This document shows positions 36,551 through 46,630 of a DNA stretch of 64,000 bases, one piece after another. Origin of the DNA: Bowmanella yangjiangensis (GTDB lineage Bacteria; Pseudomonadota; Gammaproteobacteria; Enterobacterales; Alteromonadaceae); NCBI RefSeq assembly GCF_017255015.1, contig NZ_JAFKCS010000007.1, forward strand, positions 84,423-148,422. Reading direction: 5' to 3'. The notes beneath the pieces are model-generated. The model did not search any database. It was given only the letters and a program-made list of their open reading frames with translations, and had not been told where the DNA came from. Position 1 is the first letter of the stretch; each line of letters starts with the position of its first letter. The position numbers were made by a program, and so were the translations under genes.

Positions 36551-36733
36551 GCTGTCTCCTTGGACTATGTAACTGTTGATGGCAGGCATTCTATCCAGGC
36601 AAGTGTTACGAAAAGTTGTTCCAGATTAAGTTTTCATAGAGTTGTCGTATTTACGGCGAAAACCCTACGACTTTTTGATCTCGAACAAATAATCTATCGG
36701 ATCATGGGGCGGAATCATTTAACGGAACAAGGT

Positions 36734-36907
36734 TCAAAGCATATAGCGGATAAGTTGCACTATGGCGAGTATGATCATTAACGGCCAAATCCAGCGGCTG
36801 AGTTTGGCAACTTGTTCAGGCGTAAACTGATGACGAGAGCGTTCCAACAGCGGAATCAACACCAAAAGGGCGATAAATAGTCCACCGAGTATATACAAAA
36901 CCGTCAT
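36734..36907 (-). CDS. Small two-helix membrane protein
   Basis: 57 residues from MTVLYILGGLFIALL, with AAGGATGG before the ATG. Two hydrophobic helices (about 3-20 and 38-55) are linked by the polar segment RSRHQFTPEQVAKLSR. No recognised family. It is divergent from the M1 peptidase gene, 108 bases away. Confidence 0.65.
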   Translation of the reverse strand: MTVLYILGGLFIALLVLIPLLERSRHQFTPEQVAKLSRWIWPLMIILAIVQLIRYML

Positions 36908-37015
36908 CAATCCATCCTTATAAGCTGACTTGACGCAACTGGGCTTGCAGGCCGTTGGGTCTTTGCGGTAAATATGCCACAATCGGCGCCAAGATTATAA
37001 CTACAAGGAACATCG

Positions 37016-38914
37016 ATGGAATTCAAAATCGCCTCTGTTGTCCTGCTCGGTCTTAGCCTGACCGCCTGTGGCAAAGCGCCCGAACAAAGCAAAACCACAC
37101 AAACACAGCCACAATCTGCCAGCACTGCGTCAAACCCTGCTATGGAAGTCAGCAAGGATTACCATTCCTTTGCTAACCCAGAGCAAATCAAAGTGACTCA
37201 TCTGGATCTGGATCTTGATGTGGATTTCAGCCAGCACATTATTTCTGGCGACGCGACCATCCAATTTCAGCGCATTGAGCCTGACGCGTCGACGCTGATT
37301 CTGGATACCCGGGATCTTAGCATCGAAAGGGTAACGGCCATGGGGCAGGATATTCCCTTCACCCTGGCTGATGCCGATCCGCATTTAGGCGCGGCACTCA
37401 GTATTGAAGTACCGGCTAAGGTTGAAGCGGTAACTGTGTCCTACCATACGTCGCCGCAAGCGAGCGGCGTGCAGTGGTTAACGCCAGAGCAAACTGCGGG
37501 TAAACAGCAGCCGTTCTTGTTCACCCAAGCGCAGGCTATTCATGCCCGAAGCTTTATTCCGCTGCAGGACTCGCCGCAAGTGCGGGTGACTTATCAGGCC
37601 ACGGTTCGCACACCAGCAGAACTGTTGGCAGTGATGAGTGCCTCGAACGATCCCGCTACTGAGCGTGATGGGGAATACCACTTTTCCATGCCGCAACCTA
37701 TTCCGTCTTATCTGATAGCCCTGGCGGTTGGCGATCTGGCCTTCAAACCAATGGGGGAGCGCACAGGGGTATATGCCGAGCCGTCCATGTTGGAGGCCGC
37801 TGCCAAGGAATTTGAAGATACCGAAGCGATGCTGAATGTGACCGAGAAGAAATTCGGTAAGTACCGCTGGGACAGATATGATTTGCTGATTCTGCCACCC
37901 TCGTTCCCTTTCGGTGGGATGGAAAACCCTCGCTTGTCCTTTATTACGCCGACTGTAATTGCGGGTGACAAGAGCTTGGTGTCGCTGATTGCCCATGAGC
38001 TGGCCCATTCCTGGTCGGGTAACACCGTGACCAATGCAACCTGGCGGGATCTGTGGCTAAACGAAGGTTTCACCACCTATCTGACCTACCGCATTATGGA
38101 AATGATTTATGGTCCTGAGCGCGAGCAGATGGAATTTGTATTGGGGCAGCAGTCGTTGCAAGCGGATATCGCCAGCTTACCGGCCGCTGATCAGATGCTG
38201 GCTATCGACTTACGTGGTCGCGATCCTGATGATGTGTTTTCTGATATCCCTTATGAAAAAGGTGCATTGTTTGCCCGTGAACTTGAGCAAAAAGTAGGGC
38301 GTGATGCTTTTGATAAATTTCTGATGGGCTATTTTGAGCACTTTGCTTTCCAGAGCATTACCACAGATCAGTTTATTGCCTACTTAAATGACACACTATT
38401 GAAGGAGCATGCAGACAAATTGGATGCTCAGCGTATTCAACAGTGGATCTTCGAACCTGGTGTGCCTGCAGGTGCGCCCATGGCCCATTCTGACGCCTTT
38501 ACGAAAGTGGATGCCGCGCGAGATAACTGGTTGGCTGGTGAACTAAAGGCCGAGCAAATTGACACCGCCAATTGGAATACTCACCAGTGGCTGCATTTCC
38601 TCAACAACATGCCAGAGTCTCTCTCTCAGGCTCAGATGACCGAGCTGGATAATGCCTTTGCTCTGACTCAGGTCGGCAATAATGAGATTGCCCACAGCTG
38701 GTTGCTGATGTCGGTAAACAACTGGTATGAACCGGCGTTCAGCCGCTTGCATGATTACCTGGTGCATATTGGCCGCAATAAGCTGGTTAAACCCCTGTAT
38801 CAGGCGTTGTCGAAAACGGAAAAAGGTAAGGCCTTTGCTAAACAAGCGTTTACTGAAGCCAAACCCGGCTACCATCCGTTGACAGTAAAAGCCAACGAAG
38901 GCTATGTCGAATAA
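37016..38914 (+). CDS. M1 family zinc aminopeptidase (LTA4H-like), lipoprotein
   Basis: 632 residues. Lipoprotein signal with lipobox LSLTACG. N-terminal beta-saddle about 45-240. Catalytic domain with exopeptidase motif FGGMENPRL, zinc site IAHELAHSWSG and the downstream NEGFTTYL glutamate. A leukotriene A4 hydrolase-type C-terminal helical domain follows from about 500. Acts on N-termini of peptides in the periplasm. Terminator follows. Confidence 0.95.
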   Translation: MEFKIASVVLLGLSLTACGKAPEQSKTTQTQPQSASTASNPAMEVSKDYHSFANPEQIKVTHLDLDLDVDFSQHIISGDATIQFQRIEPDASTLILDTRDLSIERVTAMGQDIPFTLADADPHLGAALSIEVPAKVEAVTVSYHTSPQASGVQWLTPEQTAGKQQPFLFTQAQAIHARSFIPLQDSPQVRVTYQATVRTPAELLAVMSASNDPATERDGEYHFSMPQPIPSYLIALAVGDLAFKPMGERTGVYAEPSMLEAAAKEFEDTEAMLNVTEKKFGKYRWDRYDLLILPPSFPFGGMENPRLSFITPTVIAGDKSLVSLIAHELAHSWSGNTVTNATWRDLWLNEGFTTYLTYRIMEMIYGPEREQMEFVLGQQSLQADIASLPAADQMLAIDLRGRDPDDVFSDIPYEKGALFARELEQKVGRDAFDKFLMGYFEHFAFQSITTDQFIAYLNDTLLKEHADKLDAQRIQQWIFEPGVPAGAPMAHSDAFTKVDAARDNWLAGELKAEQIDTANWNTHQWLHFLNNMPESLSQAQMTELDNAFALTQVGNNEIAHSWLLMSVNNWYEPAFSRLHDYLVHIGRNKLVKPLYQALSKTEKGKAFAKQAFTEAKPGYHPLTVKANEGYVE

Positions 38915-38917
38915 AAG

Positions 38918-38939
38918 AAGGGCCGTCAGGCCCTTTTTT
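38918..38939 (+). terminator. Terminator of the M1 aminopeptidase gene
   Basis: AGGGCC-GTCA-GGCCCT stem followed by six T, four bases after the TAA. Confidence 0.88.
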
Positions 38940-38963
38940 GTGCATATTGAAATGGGAGAAAGC

Positions 38964-39350
38964 ATGCTGCAGCGTATTCACCATGTTGCGATTATTTGCC
39001 GGGACTACCCTCGCGCTAAAGCGTTTTACACCCAGACATTGGGTTTGCAGATCATTGCGGAAAATTTCCGGGCAGAGCGGGATTCCTGGAAGCTGGATCT
39101 GGCTTTGCCGGACGGCGGACAACTGGAACTGTTCTCTTTTCCTGATCCACCGGTTCGCCCAAGTCGACCCGAAGCCTGTGGCCTGAGACACCTGGCCTTT
39201 GTGGTTAGCGATTTGGATAACGCGGTATCAGATCTCCAGAGGCATAAGGTGGAGGTTGAACCCATCCGGGTGGATGAATTTACCGGCAGGCGTTTTACCT
39301 TTTTTGCCGATCCGGATGGGTTGCCTATTGAGTTGTATGAAATTAGCTGA
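38964..39350 (+). CDS. YaeR-like VOC family protein
   Basis: 128 residues from [19 protein letters not shown], with GGGAG ahead. One VOC domain with metal-type residues in [29 protein letters not shown] and [14 protein letters not shown], the pattern of the YaeR/SMU1112c subgroup (glyoxalase I relatives of unknown substrate). The 3' end overlaps the convergent chemoreceptor gene by 8 bases. Confidence 0.9.
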   Translation: MLQRIHHVAIICRDYPRAKAFYTQTLGLQIIAENFRAERDSWKLDLALPDGGQLELFSFPDPPVRPSRPEACGLRHLAFVVSDLDNAVSDLQRHKVEVEPIRVDEFTGRRFTFFADPDGLPIELYEIS

Positions 39351-40977
39351 GTTGAAATTTCTCTACCTGACTTTCCAACTGTACGACTAATTGTTTGATC
39401 TGATCCGTGGCCTGGTGAGCTTGCTGAGACAAGCTGGCGTTATCCGCGGCAATTCGGGCGATTTCATCCACTCTGTTGCTGGTACCTTGCCCGGCCTTTA
39501 GCTGGGTATCGGCGGCATGGGAGATATGCTCGCTCATGGCCATAATGGCAGACAAGGACTGACCGATATGTGAAAGCTGCTCTGAGACCTGACCGGCATT
39601 TATCACTGCCTGTTCGCTGGTGGCGATACTGGCATTGACTGACGACTTGGCTTCTTTGGTGGCGGTTTGCAATTTACCAATGGTCTGCTGGATTTCTCCC
39701 GTGCTGGCCTGAGTTCGCTGTGCCAGCTGCCTGACTTCGTCAGCCACCACAGCAAAGCCACGACCTTGTTCGCCCGCCCTGGCGGCTTCAATGGCGGCAT
39801 TTAAGGCAAGTAGGTTGGTTTGTTCGGCAATGCCCTGAATCACCGACAACACGCTGGCTATCTGACTGACTTCGTCTTCCAACACCTGAATATTATTGCC
39901 GGCCTGTTCTATCTGACGTTCAAGCAGGGCAATAGTGGTGGTGGACTGATCCGTCAAGGCGTTGGCCTGTTTGCCCTGCTCGTCGGCCGAGCTGACAGAC
40001 TGAGAGGTGAGGTCTGACTGTTCTGCGACTTGTTGGGCAGAATGGGTCAGTTCGCCTATGGTGGTGGCAACTAATTGCGCCTGCGTATTCAGTGTATGAG
40101 TGAGTTTATCCAGCTCATCAAAACGTGACTGGGAATCCTGGCTCTGGGTTTGTAAGCTGTGAGAGGCGGACTTGATGCTTTGCACTACTTCGCGCAACTT
40201 ACTTTGCATATAGATAACAGCTCCAAGAATGCTGTCTCTGGCGATATTATCCTGATTGTCTGCCAGCCTGAGATCCCCTTTAGATACGCGCATAACAGAT
40301 TCTCTGACCTGGCGTATCTCGCCACCCAGCGCATGGCTTAAGCTAAAGCCGAAACGTGCCAGCGCCAGTGCCAGAATAATCGCGATAATCACAGACAGGC
40401 TTACCAGCCAAATAGCGGTATCCCAGTAGCGTTGATCAACTTCCTGATAACTGATACCGGTTCCCACGTACCAACCCCATTGCGGGGTTTTTTGTACCAC
40501 AGATGTCAGGTCGACAATGTCACCGTTGCGCTCATCATTCCAATAGTAAGTGATGATCTCACCGGTACGATTGCCCACCAGTCCTTTCACCATCTGGCCA
40601 ATGCTTTTGCCTTGCGCGTCGGTAAAATCGTTAAAACTGGTTTCATGTAACTGTGGGTCGTGCGGGGTAGCTACGAAATCCAGTTGCTCGTTGACCACAT
40701 AAACATATTCAGAATCGTGGTACTTATTTTCTCTGAGGATTTGCGTGGCCAGTTTTTTGGCTTGTTGCTCTTGCAACTCGCCGTTGGCCACCATGAGTTC
40801 AAATTGCTGGATGACGTTGACTGTGCTCTTCATCAACTGATTGATACGAGCAATGTTGTCGCCTTCACTGGCCAGTCTTAGCACGTGCAAGCCAATAAAT
40901 GACACGGCAAGTAGCGAGATAAAAATACTGACAGCAAATGCGATGATTTTGGCGCGCAAACTTAAAGAGTGGAACAT
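39343..40977 (-). CDS. Methyl-accepting chemotaxis protein with Cache sensor
   Basis: 544 residues. Membrane helices at about 10-32 and 186-207 enclose a periplasmic single-Cache domain ([35 protein letters not shown]). A HAMP-like linker and a long coiled-coil signalling domain follow. The hairpin tip [20 protein letters not shown] and [15 protein letters not shown] identifies an MCP that couples to CheA/CheW. Single-Cache domains of this kind often sense small carboxylates. No C-terminal NWETF-like CheR tether. Confidence 0.95.
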   Translation of the reverse strand: MFHSLSLRAKIIAFAVSIFISLLAVSFIGLHVLRLASEGDNIARINQLMKSTVNVIQQFELMVANGELQEQQAKKLATQILRENKYHDSEYVYVVNEQLDFVATPHDPQLHETSFNDFTDAQGKSIGQMVKGLVGNRTGEIITYYWNDERNGDIVDLTSVVQKTPQWGWYVGTGISYQEVDQRYWDTAIWLVSLSVIIAIILALALARFGFSLSHALGGEIRQVRESVMRVSKGDLRLADNQDNIARDSILGAVIYMQSKLREVVQSIKSASHSLQTQSQDSQSRFDELDKLTHTLNTQAQLVATTIGELTHSAQQVAEQSDLTSQSVSSADEQGKQANALTDQSTTTIALLERQIEQAGNNIQVLEDEVSQIASVLSVIQGIAEQTNLLALNAAIEAARAGEQGRGFAVVADEVRQLAQRTQASTGEIQQTIGKLQTATKEAKSSVNASIATSEQAVINAGQVSEQLSHIGQSLSAIMAMSEHISHAADTQLKAGQGTSNRVDEIARIAADNASLSQQAHQATDQIKQLVVQLESQVEKFQLS

Positions 40978-41154
40978 GGATCCCCCGAATTAGCTCAACG
41001 TCCGATGTGATTTATTGTGGTTTTATTTAAATCATTCTTGTGACAATTTACCAAATGTTGTGGGATTGGCAACATTTGATAGGGTTTGGTGTTGTTAAAT
41101 AACAAGATGTGTTTTAACTGCGCGTCAATGAAATGCATTGTACCGCCATAAAAG

Positions 41155-41391
41155 TTAGTCGCGGCGGTGCTCGTTTGAAGTCAGTAACTCACTGATGAGT
41201 GTTTCCAGATAACTGATAACGATGAGTAACGTCAGGCTGGCAACCAGCGCAGCGACGGCGAATATTTGTTGTTCTTCGGGGTTGCCGAACAATAGATTAA
41301 GGACAAATAAGAAACCCAGAAGGAGCAAATAGACGCTGACGGCTTTAATGCGGTGGCGGCGAAGCACAAACTGCAGTTTTTGTTCTGACAT
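41155..41391 (-). CDS. Small two-helix membrane protein
   Basis: 78 residues or so from MSEQKLQFVLRRHRIKAVS; GGGATG precedes the ATG. Two membrane helices (about 18-36 and 44-65) separated by NPEEQQ, with a basic N-terminus and tail. No named family recognised. It lies 61 bases downstream of a LysR gene on the same strand and could be co-transcribed. Confidence 0.65.
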   Translation of the reverse strand: MSEQKLQFVLRRHRIKAVSVYLLLLGFLFVLNLLFGNPEEQQIFAVAALVASLTLLIVISYLETLISELLTSNEHRRD

Positions 41392-41452
41392 GTTACATCC
41401 CTGATTAACATCCAGCGCGGCTGACGATGTCTGATAAAACGCTACTATTAAC

Positions 41453-42370
41453 TTAGTCAGCAATGACCAGCTTATCAACTAACGCATTCAGGAAAACGTC
41501 CAGCACTCTTTTGTTTCGTTGGGATTGGCGGGTAACCACATAAATATCAGTTTGGTATTTAAGCATATCCGGCAACAATGCGCGCATTTCACCTTTTTCT
41601 ACCCAACGCGTGGCATAGTGTTCGGGTAAGAAACCAATGTATTCGTGGGTTAGGATCAGAAATGCCACACCTTCTCTGTCATTGGAGGTGGCTGTTACAT
41701 TGAGCTGATCGAACAATTGGGGTTGATTCATTTGTTCTGCGTAAATAGGCAGCACCGCGCTGTGCTGAGCTATCGTTTGCAGGTCATCCGGGCTGCTAAA
41801 CAAAGGGTGCGCGTTAGAGCAATACAAGGCGCTGGTTTCACTGTACAAGGAGTGTAACCTAAGCCCGTCAATCGGCTGGAGACTGGGCATCACCCCCACA
41901 TCCAACTCACCTTCTAATAACGCCAGGCTAATATCCGCGGGGTTGCTCATGCGGATATTAATACGTATCTCACTGCTGATGTGCTTCAGCTTGGCCAGCG
42001 CATTGCTTATGGTGCGGTGTGGTATGGTGACCAAATTGTCAATAATGCCTATGTTCAGTTCGCCCTTGAGTACTGCGTAGGTATTGTTGACTTCTTCCTG
42101 GAACACATCGGTGGCATACATCAGCTTTTGCGCGGCTTCATACACTTTTTGGCCTTCCAGTGTCAGACTGAAACCTGCCCGGCCACGGTTGCATAGTTTC
42201 ATGCCAAGGCGTTTTTCCAGATCCGAAATGTAGATGGATATGGCCGAGCGACTCAGATTTAGCAAGCTTTCTGCACCAGTAAAACTACCAGCCTGAACCA
42301 CGGCGATAAAGGTTTTCAGCAATTTTAAGTCCAGGTTACTGACCTGACGCAGCTTACGGGAATTTATCAT
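41453..42370 (-). CDS. LysR family transcriptional regulator
   Basis: 305 residues. HTH at about 15-70 (DLKLLKTFIAVVQAGSFTGA, SRSAISIYISDLEKRLGMKL) and effector domain from about 100 (GELNIGIIDNLVTIPH). It is divergent from an omega-aminotransferase gene, its probable target, with the palindrome AACTGTATCAGTT in the shared region. Confidence 0.92.
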   Translation of the reverse strand: MINSRKLRQVSNLDLKLLKTFIAVVQAGSFTGAESLLNLSRSAISIYISDLEKRLGMKLCNRGRAGFSLTLEGQKVYEAAQKLMYATDVFQEEVNNTYAVLKGELNIGIIDNLVTIPHRTISNALAKLKHISSEIRINIRMSNPADISLALLEGELDVGVMPSLQPIDGLRLHSLYSETSALYCSNAHPLFSSPDDLQTIAQHSAVLPIYAEQMNQPQLFDQLNVTATSNDREGVAFLILTHEYIGFLPEHYATRWVEKGEMRALLPDMLKYQTDIYVVTRQSQRNKRVLDVFLNALVDKLVIAD

Positions 42371-42400
42371 CGAGCTGATAGGTTAAAAAAAACTAAACTG

Positions 42401-42413
42401 AACTGTATCAGTT
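42401..42413. promoter_or_regulatory. Palindrome between LysR and omega-aminotransferase genes
   Basis: AACTG-TAT-CAGTT is a perfect palindrome, extended to a T-N11-A LysR-box form. It lies 31 bases upstream of the LysR start, in the divergent promoter region. Confidence 0.45.
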
Positions 42414-42508
42414 GAGGATTTATCGTCCAAAGAAATTTACCTAGATTTAGCATTCAAAGATCATTTGTCCGTTTCTTGTTCTTAGTTCATTCATCCAGGA
42501 ATCCTTAT

Positions 42509-43852
42509 ATGGCGGCTTTTCACCCCAATCGTCAGTCGTTTTCCAGCCATTGGTTGGCATTCACCAGTAATCGACGTTTTCATCAGCAGCCCAAAATGGT
42601 TAGTCATGCTGAGGGCATTTATTACTACACGCCAGATGGCCATCAGCTATACGACAGTTTGTCCGGTCTGTGGTGTACGCCTTTAGGTCATGGCAATAAG
42701 GGAATTGCCGCTGCTATTAATACGCAAATGGGGCAGTTGGACTACGCCCCGGCATTTAATGTTAGTCATCCACAGGCCTTTGAACTGGCAGATAAGCTCG
42801 CCGAAATGGCACCAGGAGCACTGAATCATGTGTTGTTCTGTAATTCTGGTTCGGAAGCGGCTGACACCGCGCTTAAACTGGCTCGCGCTTATTGGCGGGC
42901 TAAAGGTCGCCCGGAAAAAAGCAAGTTTATCGGTCGTAGTAAGGGGTATCACGGGGTGAATTTCGGCGGTATCTCGGTGGGGGGGATTGGTGGCAATCGC
43001 AAAATATATGGGCAAACACTGGATGCTTACCATTTACCTCATACCTGGTTGCCTGAGAACCGTTTCAGCAAAGGATTGCCTGAGCAGGGTGAACACTTGG
43101 CTGACGCCTTGTTAGCTATTTTGGAAGTTCAGGATCCCAGCAATATTGCCGCTGTTATGGTTGAACCCATGGCCGGGTCGGGGGGCGTTATTATACCTTC
43201 AGCCGGGTACCTGAAGCGGCTTCGGGCGCTTTGCGACCAGCATGATATTTTGCTGATTTTCGACGAAGTCATTACCGGCTTTGGTCGAATGGGAACCATG
43301 TTTGGTGCTGATTATTTCGATGTGCAGCCGGATATTCTGACCTGTGCCAAAGCCCTGACCAACGGTGTGATGCCGATGGGGGCAGTGCTGGCCAGCAGCG
43401 AAATCTACGATTGTTTGATGAATCAACCCGGTGATGATTACCTGATTGAGTTCCCGCATGGTTACACCTATTCAGCCCATCCGCTAGCCTGTGCGGCGGC
43501 ATTGGCCAGTCTGAATCAGTTGCAACAGCCAGGTCTGCTGAACAACGTGGCCGACCTTGCCAAGGTGTTCGAACAAGCTATTCACGAACTAAAAGGGCTG
43601 CCGCTGGTGGAGGATATTCGTAATATCGGGCTGGCGGGAGCGATTCAGTTGACTATGGATGCAAAACAACCGCTTCGCCACGCCAGCGAAATCAGTGCAC
43701 TGTGCTGGAAAAAAGGTGTGTATGTGCGATTCGGCGGCAACAACTTAAGCTTTGCACCGCCTTTCGTTTGTGAGCCGGAAGATATCAGAGAAATCTTTGC
43801 CAGGGTGGCGGAAGCGCTTTCGGATTATGCCAGGACAATCGGAACCCCTTGA
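42509..43852 (+). CDS. Omega-amino acid--pyruvate aminotransferase (class III)
   Basis: 447 residues from MAAFHPNRQSFSSHWLAF, with AGGA upstream. PLP enzyme of class III: SGLWCTPLGHGN, FCNSGSEAADTALKLARAYW, the PLP-lysine region CAKALTNGVMPMG and FDEVITGFGRMG. The closest type is beta-alanine/omega-amino acid:pyruvate transaminase (BauA-like). It may use beta-alanine, GABA or polyamine-derived amines, which fits the polyamine genes downstream, and could supply the missing GABA aminotransferase step. Under the divergent LysR. Confidence 0.9.
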   Translation: MAAFHPNRQSFSSHWLAFTSNRRFHQQPKMVSHAEGIYYYTPDGHQLYDSLSGLWCTPLGHGNKGIAAAINTQMGQLDYAPAFNVSHPQAFELADKLAEMAPGALNHVLFCNSGSEAADTALKLARAYWRAKGRPEKSKFIGRSKGYHGVNFGGISVGGIGGNRKIYGQTLDAYHLPHTWLPENRFSKGLPEQGEHLADALLAILEVQDPSNIAAVMVEPMAGSGGVIIPSAGYLKRLRALCDQHDILLIFDEVITGFGRMGTMFGADYFDVQPDILTCAKALTNGVMPMGAVLASSEIYDCLMNQPGDDYLIEFPHGYTYSAHPLACAAALASLNQLQQPGLLNNVADLAKVFEQAIHELKGLPLVEDIRNIGLAGAIQLTMDAKQPLRHASEISALCWKKGVYVRFGGNNLSFAPPFVCEPEDIREIFARVAEALSDYARTIGTP

Positions 43853-43902
43853 ATTAAAACTTTATCTGGCAATGGGCTACACTCAAGTAGCCCTTAACGT
43901 TG

Positions 43903-46248
43903 ATGGTGGCTTGCATGCAAGTAACAGCATCTTCCATTCTGGTCTTATCATTATTGGCTGGGATGGTCAGCCAGCAAGGACATGCCGCTGATAATCAACT
44001 CAACACGGACCTTTTTTCTCTTTCTCTGGATGAATTGTTGGATATCAAGGTCGAAGCCCGAAAAGTGCTGGAAGACCTGCAACTAACCCCTCTGGCAGTG
44101 TCAGCTTTAACTGGCCAGCAGTTACTTTTGGGTGGCCACAATAGTCTGCTCGACGCGTCGTATTTTTTGCCAAATATAGATGTGACTACGGTAGGGGAGA
44201 ACTCTGGTTGTACACATTGTGCCAATATTACTATACGTGGGGTAGGCCAGGTCGACCCCATTCCCACTATTGATCCCAGTGTCGGTATCTATGTAGACGG
44301 GGTTTACCAGGCTCGTTCAGCGGGGGGCATTGTCAGGTTTCTCGATATTGATCATCTGGAAGTGCTGCGTGGCCCGCAAGGCACCTTATTTGGTAAAAAT
44401 ACCATAGGTGGTGCAGTGCAGGTCTTCACCAACAAGGTGGGCAAGCAGCAAAGCCTGAGTGTAAAAGCTGATATGGGGGAGTATCAGCGGCGTGATATAG
44501 CCTTGGTGTGGAATCAGCCTCTCGCTCAGGACAGTGGCCTGCGTCTGGCCTTGTCGAAAAATAGCCGGGACGGCTTTGTTACCCGCCTGAACGGCGAGCA
44601 GGAAGGTGGCCAGGATGATTTTAATCTGCTGGCCAAGTACCAATTGATATTAGCCGATGCCCTGGACCTGACTCTTAGCTACAGTGGGCAGTGGCAGCAA
44701 AACGGCAGTGCACCTGCCGTCATTGAGGTAAAAAACGATGAGGCCAGCCTTATCCGGCTATTTAATCAGGCTGCCTCAGTGTCAGGGCGTTTTATGCCGT
44801 TGCAGCCCCTGCAAACCAGCCAGACCGGCTTTGACAGTGCAGCCACTTTGGGTAATGACAATAGCCTCAGCCAATACGCTTGGGCTGCTACTATCAATTG
44901 GCAAATATCCCCCTTACTCAATCTTAAGTCTATTACCGCATATAACAGCATGAATGGGGTATACAGTCGTGATTTTGATCACAACCCGGTCAATATTGGG
45001 GTAACCCGTGACTGGCAGGGGAGCAACCAGCGCAGTCAGGAATTTAACTTAACCGGTCAGAATGGCTCGCTGGATTGGCTGCTTGGCCTGTTTGCCTTTG
45101 ATGAAGATGTTGCATACCAGGCAGATTTTATCTTCTTTGAGAATCTTTATGCTGCGCTGGAAGCTTTGCCGGGTCCATTAGATGGCTCACCACTCAACCA
45201 GCCAACGGACATTGGGGGGCCGGGTAACCCACTGAATATTAGTCTCGACTTGGATAATCGTTACATCAACTGGTTGAATAACCAAAGCTATGCATTGTTT
45301 GCCCAGACAAACTGGCAGTTAGATAGCCAATGGAGCCTGACGTTGGGAGGGCGGCTGACTTATGAGCGAAAATCCCAGCAGGTACTGGGTGTGGCGAATG
45401 TCTCCAGAGTGGAGCTGTTCAGACGTACGGCGCAGGATCCGCAAGGGGCGATCAAGAAGTCCTGGCGGGTGTTCTCACCATTGGTGGCGCTGCAATATCA
45501 ATATCGCCCCAGCATGATGTTATATGGCTCGGCTTCCAAGGGCTTTAAATCAGGGGGCTTCAACGGTTTACCCAATTCCCCGGTAACGGCTCAGCCCTTT
45601 GATCCTGAATACCTGACCTCCTATGAGCTTGGCATGCGCTCGCAATGGCTGGATAACAAGTTACGTTTGAATCTGACCGGCTTTTACATCAACCATCAGG
45701 ATATGCAGTTACGTGGTGGCCAGTCCAGTGAGGAATCAGGGCTTGAGATTCTGATTGATAATGTGGGCGAGGCGCGCAGTAAAGGCGTGGAACTTGAATG
45801 GCAAGCAAAGGTGAATACCAGGTTGGGACTAAGTGGCAGCCTGAGTTACATCGACGCAGAGTTTGTGGATGTGGGCAGTGCCACTCAGGTGACGTTGGAC
45901 TCCAAGCTGATTCGAACTCCAGCTTGGACTTCAAATTTGGCGCTTTGGTATCGTTTGCCGCTGGCCGGGCAGAGCAGCGTCACCGCTCGTTTAGACTGGG
46001 CATTTCGCAGCAAGACTTACAACGATGTATTTAATTCTGCCCTGGCGGTACAAAAGGCATTTAGCCTGGTTAATGCCAGGCTAAATTGGGAATTGAATGA
46101 ACGATGGAGCGCGGCGGCTTTTGTGACAAACCTCACAGATACTCAATATGTTATCGGCGCTAATGATTTTACCCAGGCCTTTGGTGTGGCTGAGCGTTAT
46201 CTTGCAGCCCCGCGTCAATGGGGAATTAGCCTGACGTACCAATTCTAA
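43903..46248 (+). CDS. TonB-dependent outer membrane receptor
   Basis: About 781 residues. N-terminal signal peptide ending QQGHA; the start may be ATG 43903 or 43915. Plug domain about 50-165 (TPLAVSALTGQQLL, ITIRGVGQVDPIP, VDGVYQARSAGG, LEVLRGPQGTLFGKNTIGGA). A 22-strand barrel follows, ending in the aromatic C-terminal strand RQWGISLTYQF. Energised by TonB-ExbBD to import a scarce ligand. The barrel is of the common pesticin/siderophore-receptor-like class of marine bacteria. Its 3' end faces the cupin gene at the end of the polyamine operon, so a link to polyamines is only positional. Confidence 0.93.
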   Translation: MVACMQVTASSILVLSLLAGMVSQQGHAADNQLNTDLFSLSLDELLDIKVEARKVLEDLQLTPLAVSALTGQQLLLGGHNSLLDASYFLPNIDVTTVGENSGCTHCANITIRGVGQVDPIPTIDPSVGIYVDGVYQARSAGGIVRFLDIDHLEVLRGPQGTLFGKNTIGGAVQVFTNKVGKQQSLSVKADMGEYQRRDIALVWNQPLAQDSGLRLALSKNSRDGFVTRLNGEQEGGQDDFNLLAKYQLILADALDLTLSYSGQWQQNGSAPAVIEVKNDEASLIRLFNQAASVSGRFMPLQPLQTSQTGFDSAATLGNDNSLSQYAWAATINWQISPLLNLKSITAYNSMNGVYSRDFDHNPVNIGVTRDWQGSNQRSQEFNLTGQNGSLDWLLGLFAFDEDVAYQADFIFFENLYAALEALPGPLDGSPLNQPTDIGGPGNPLNISLDLDNRYINWLNNQSYALFAQTNWQLDSQWSLTLGGRLTYERKSQQVLGVANVSRVELFRRTAQDPQGAIKKSWRVFSPLVALQYQYRPSMMLYGSASKGFKSGGFNGLPNSPVTAQPFDPEYLTSYELGMRSQWLDNKLRLNLTGFYINHQDMQLRGGQSSEESGLEILIDNVGEARSKGVELEWQAKVNTRLGLSGSLSYIDAEFVDVGSATQVTLDSKLIRTPAWTSNLALWYRLPLAGQSSVTARLDWAFRSKTYNDVFNSALAVQKAFSLVNARLNWELNERWSAAAFVTNLTDTQYVIGANDFTQAFGVAERYLAAPRQWGISLTYQF

Positions 46249-46254
46249 GCTTGT

Positions 46255-46629
46255 TTAAGTTGTTTGTGCCATTGTTGGGGGCGTTGCTTCATATATTACA
46301 TAGAGTTTTTTGCATGGTGTCAGACTGTGCCATATACCGCTGAACCCAGCCGGGATCACAAAGTGCTCACCCGCCTGAATGGTGGTTTTATTGCCTTGCT
46401 CATCTTCCAGTTCAACCTGACCCTCCAGCAGCTGGCAGTATTCATGTTCGCTGCAGCTTACCCGCCAACTACCCACCTCACTGCCCCAGAAACCGACATG
46501 AAATTGATTGGTCGGGTCGGAGTAATGATTCGCAATATATTGGGTAACCGGGCCACTCAACTGTTTCTCCAGCGGAGTGGGGTAGCTGGAGAAACTGCTG
46601 TCTGTGCTGGTGAATTTAATGACTGACAT
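46255..46629 (-). CDS. Cupin_3 (DUF861-like) protein of the polyamine operon
   Basis: 124 residues from MSVIKFTSTDSSF. Single cupin barrel with CSEHEYCQLLEGQVELED and AGEHFVIPAGFSGIWH, the DUF861/EutQ type. Found widely next to FAD-dependent amine oxidases in gamma-glutamylputrescine clusters. No enzymatic role is established; it may bind an aldehyde or amine intermediate. It starts one base after the puuB stop and is the last gene of the operon. Confidence 0.85.
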   Translation of the reverse strand: MSVIKFTSTDSSFSSYPTPLEKQLSGPVTQYIANHYSDPTNQFHVGFWGSEVGSWRVSCSEHEYCQLLEGQVELEDEQGNKTTIQAGEHFVIPAGFSGIWHSLTPCKKLYVIYEATPPTMAQTT

Positions 46630-46630
46630 C

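Noticed and set aside
37478..38076. Minus-strand frames of 122-176 codons inside the M1 aminopeptidase gene
   Set aside because: Antisense to intact catalytic motifs and without their own start signals.
41053..41077. Inverted repeat AAATGTTG / CAACATTT upstream of the chemoreceptor gene
   Set aside because: No T-tract and no clear promoter relation; too little to call an operator or terminator.
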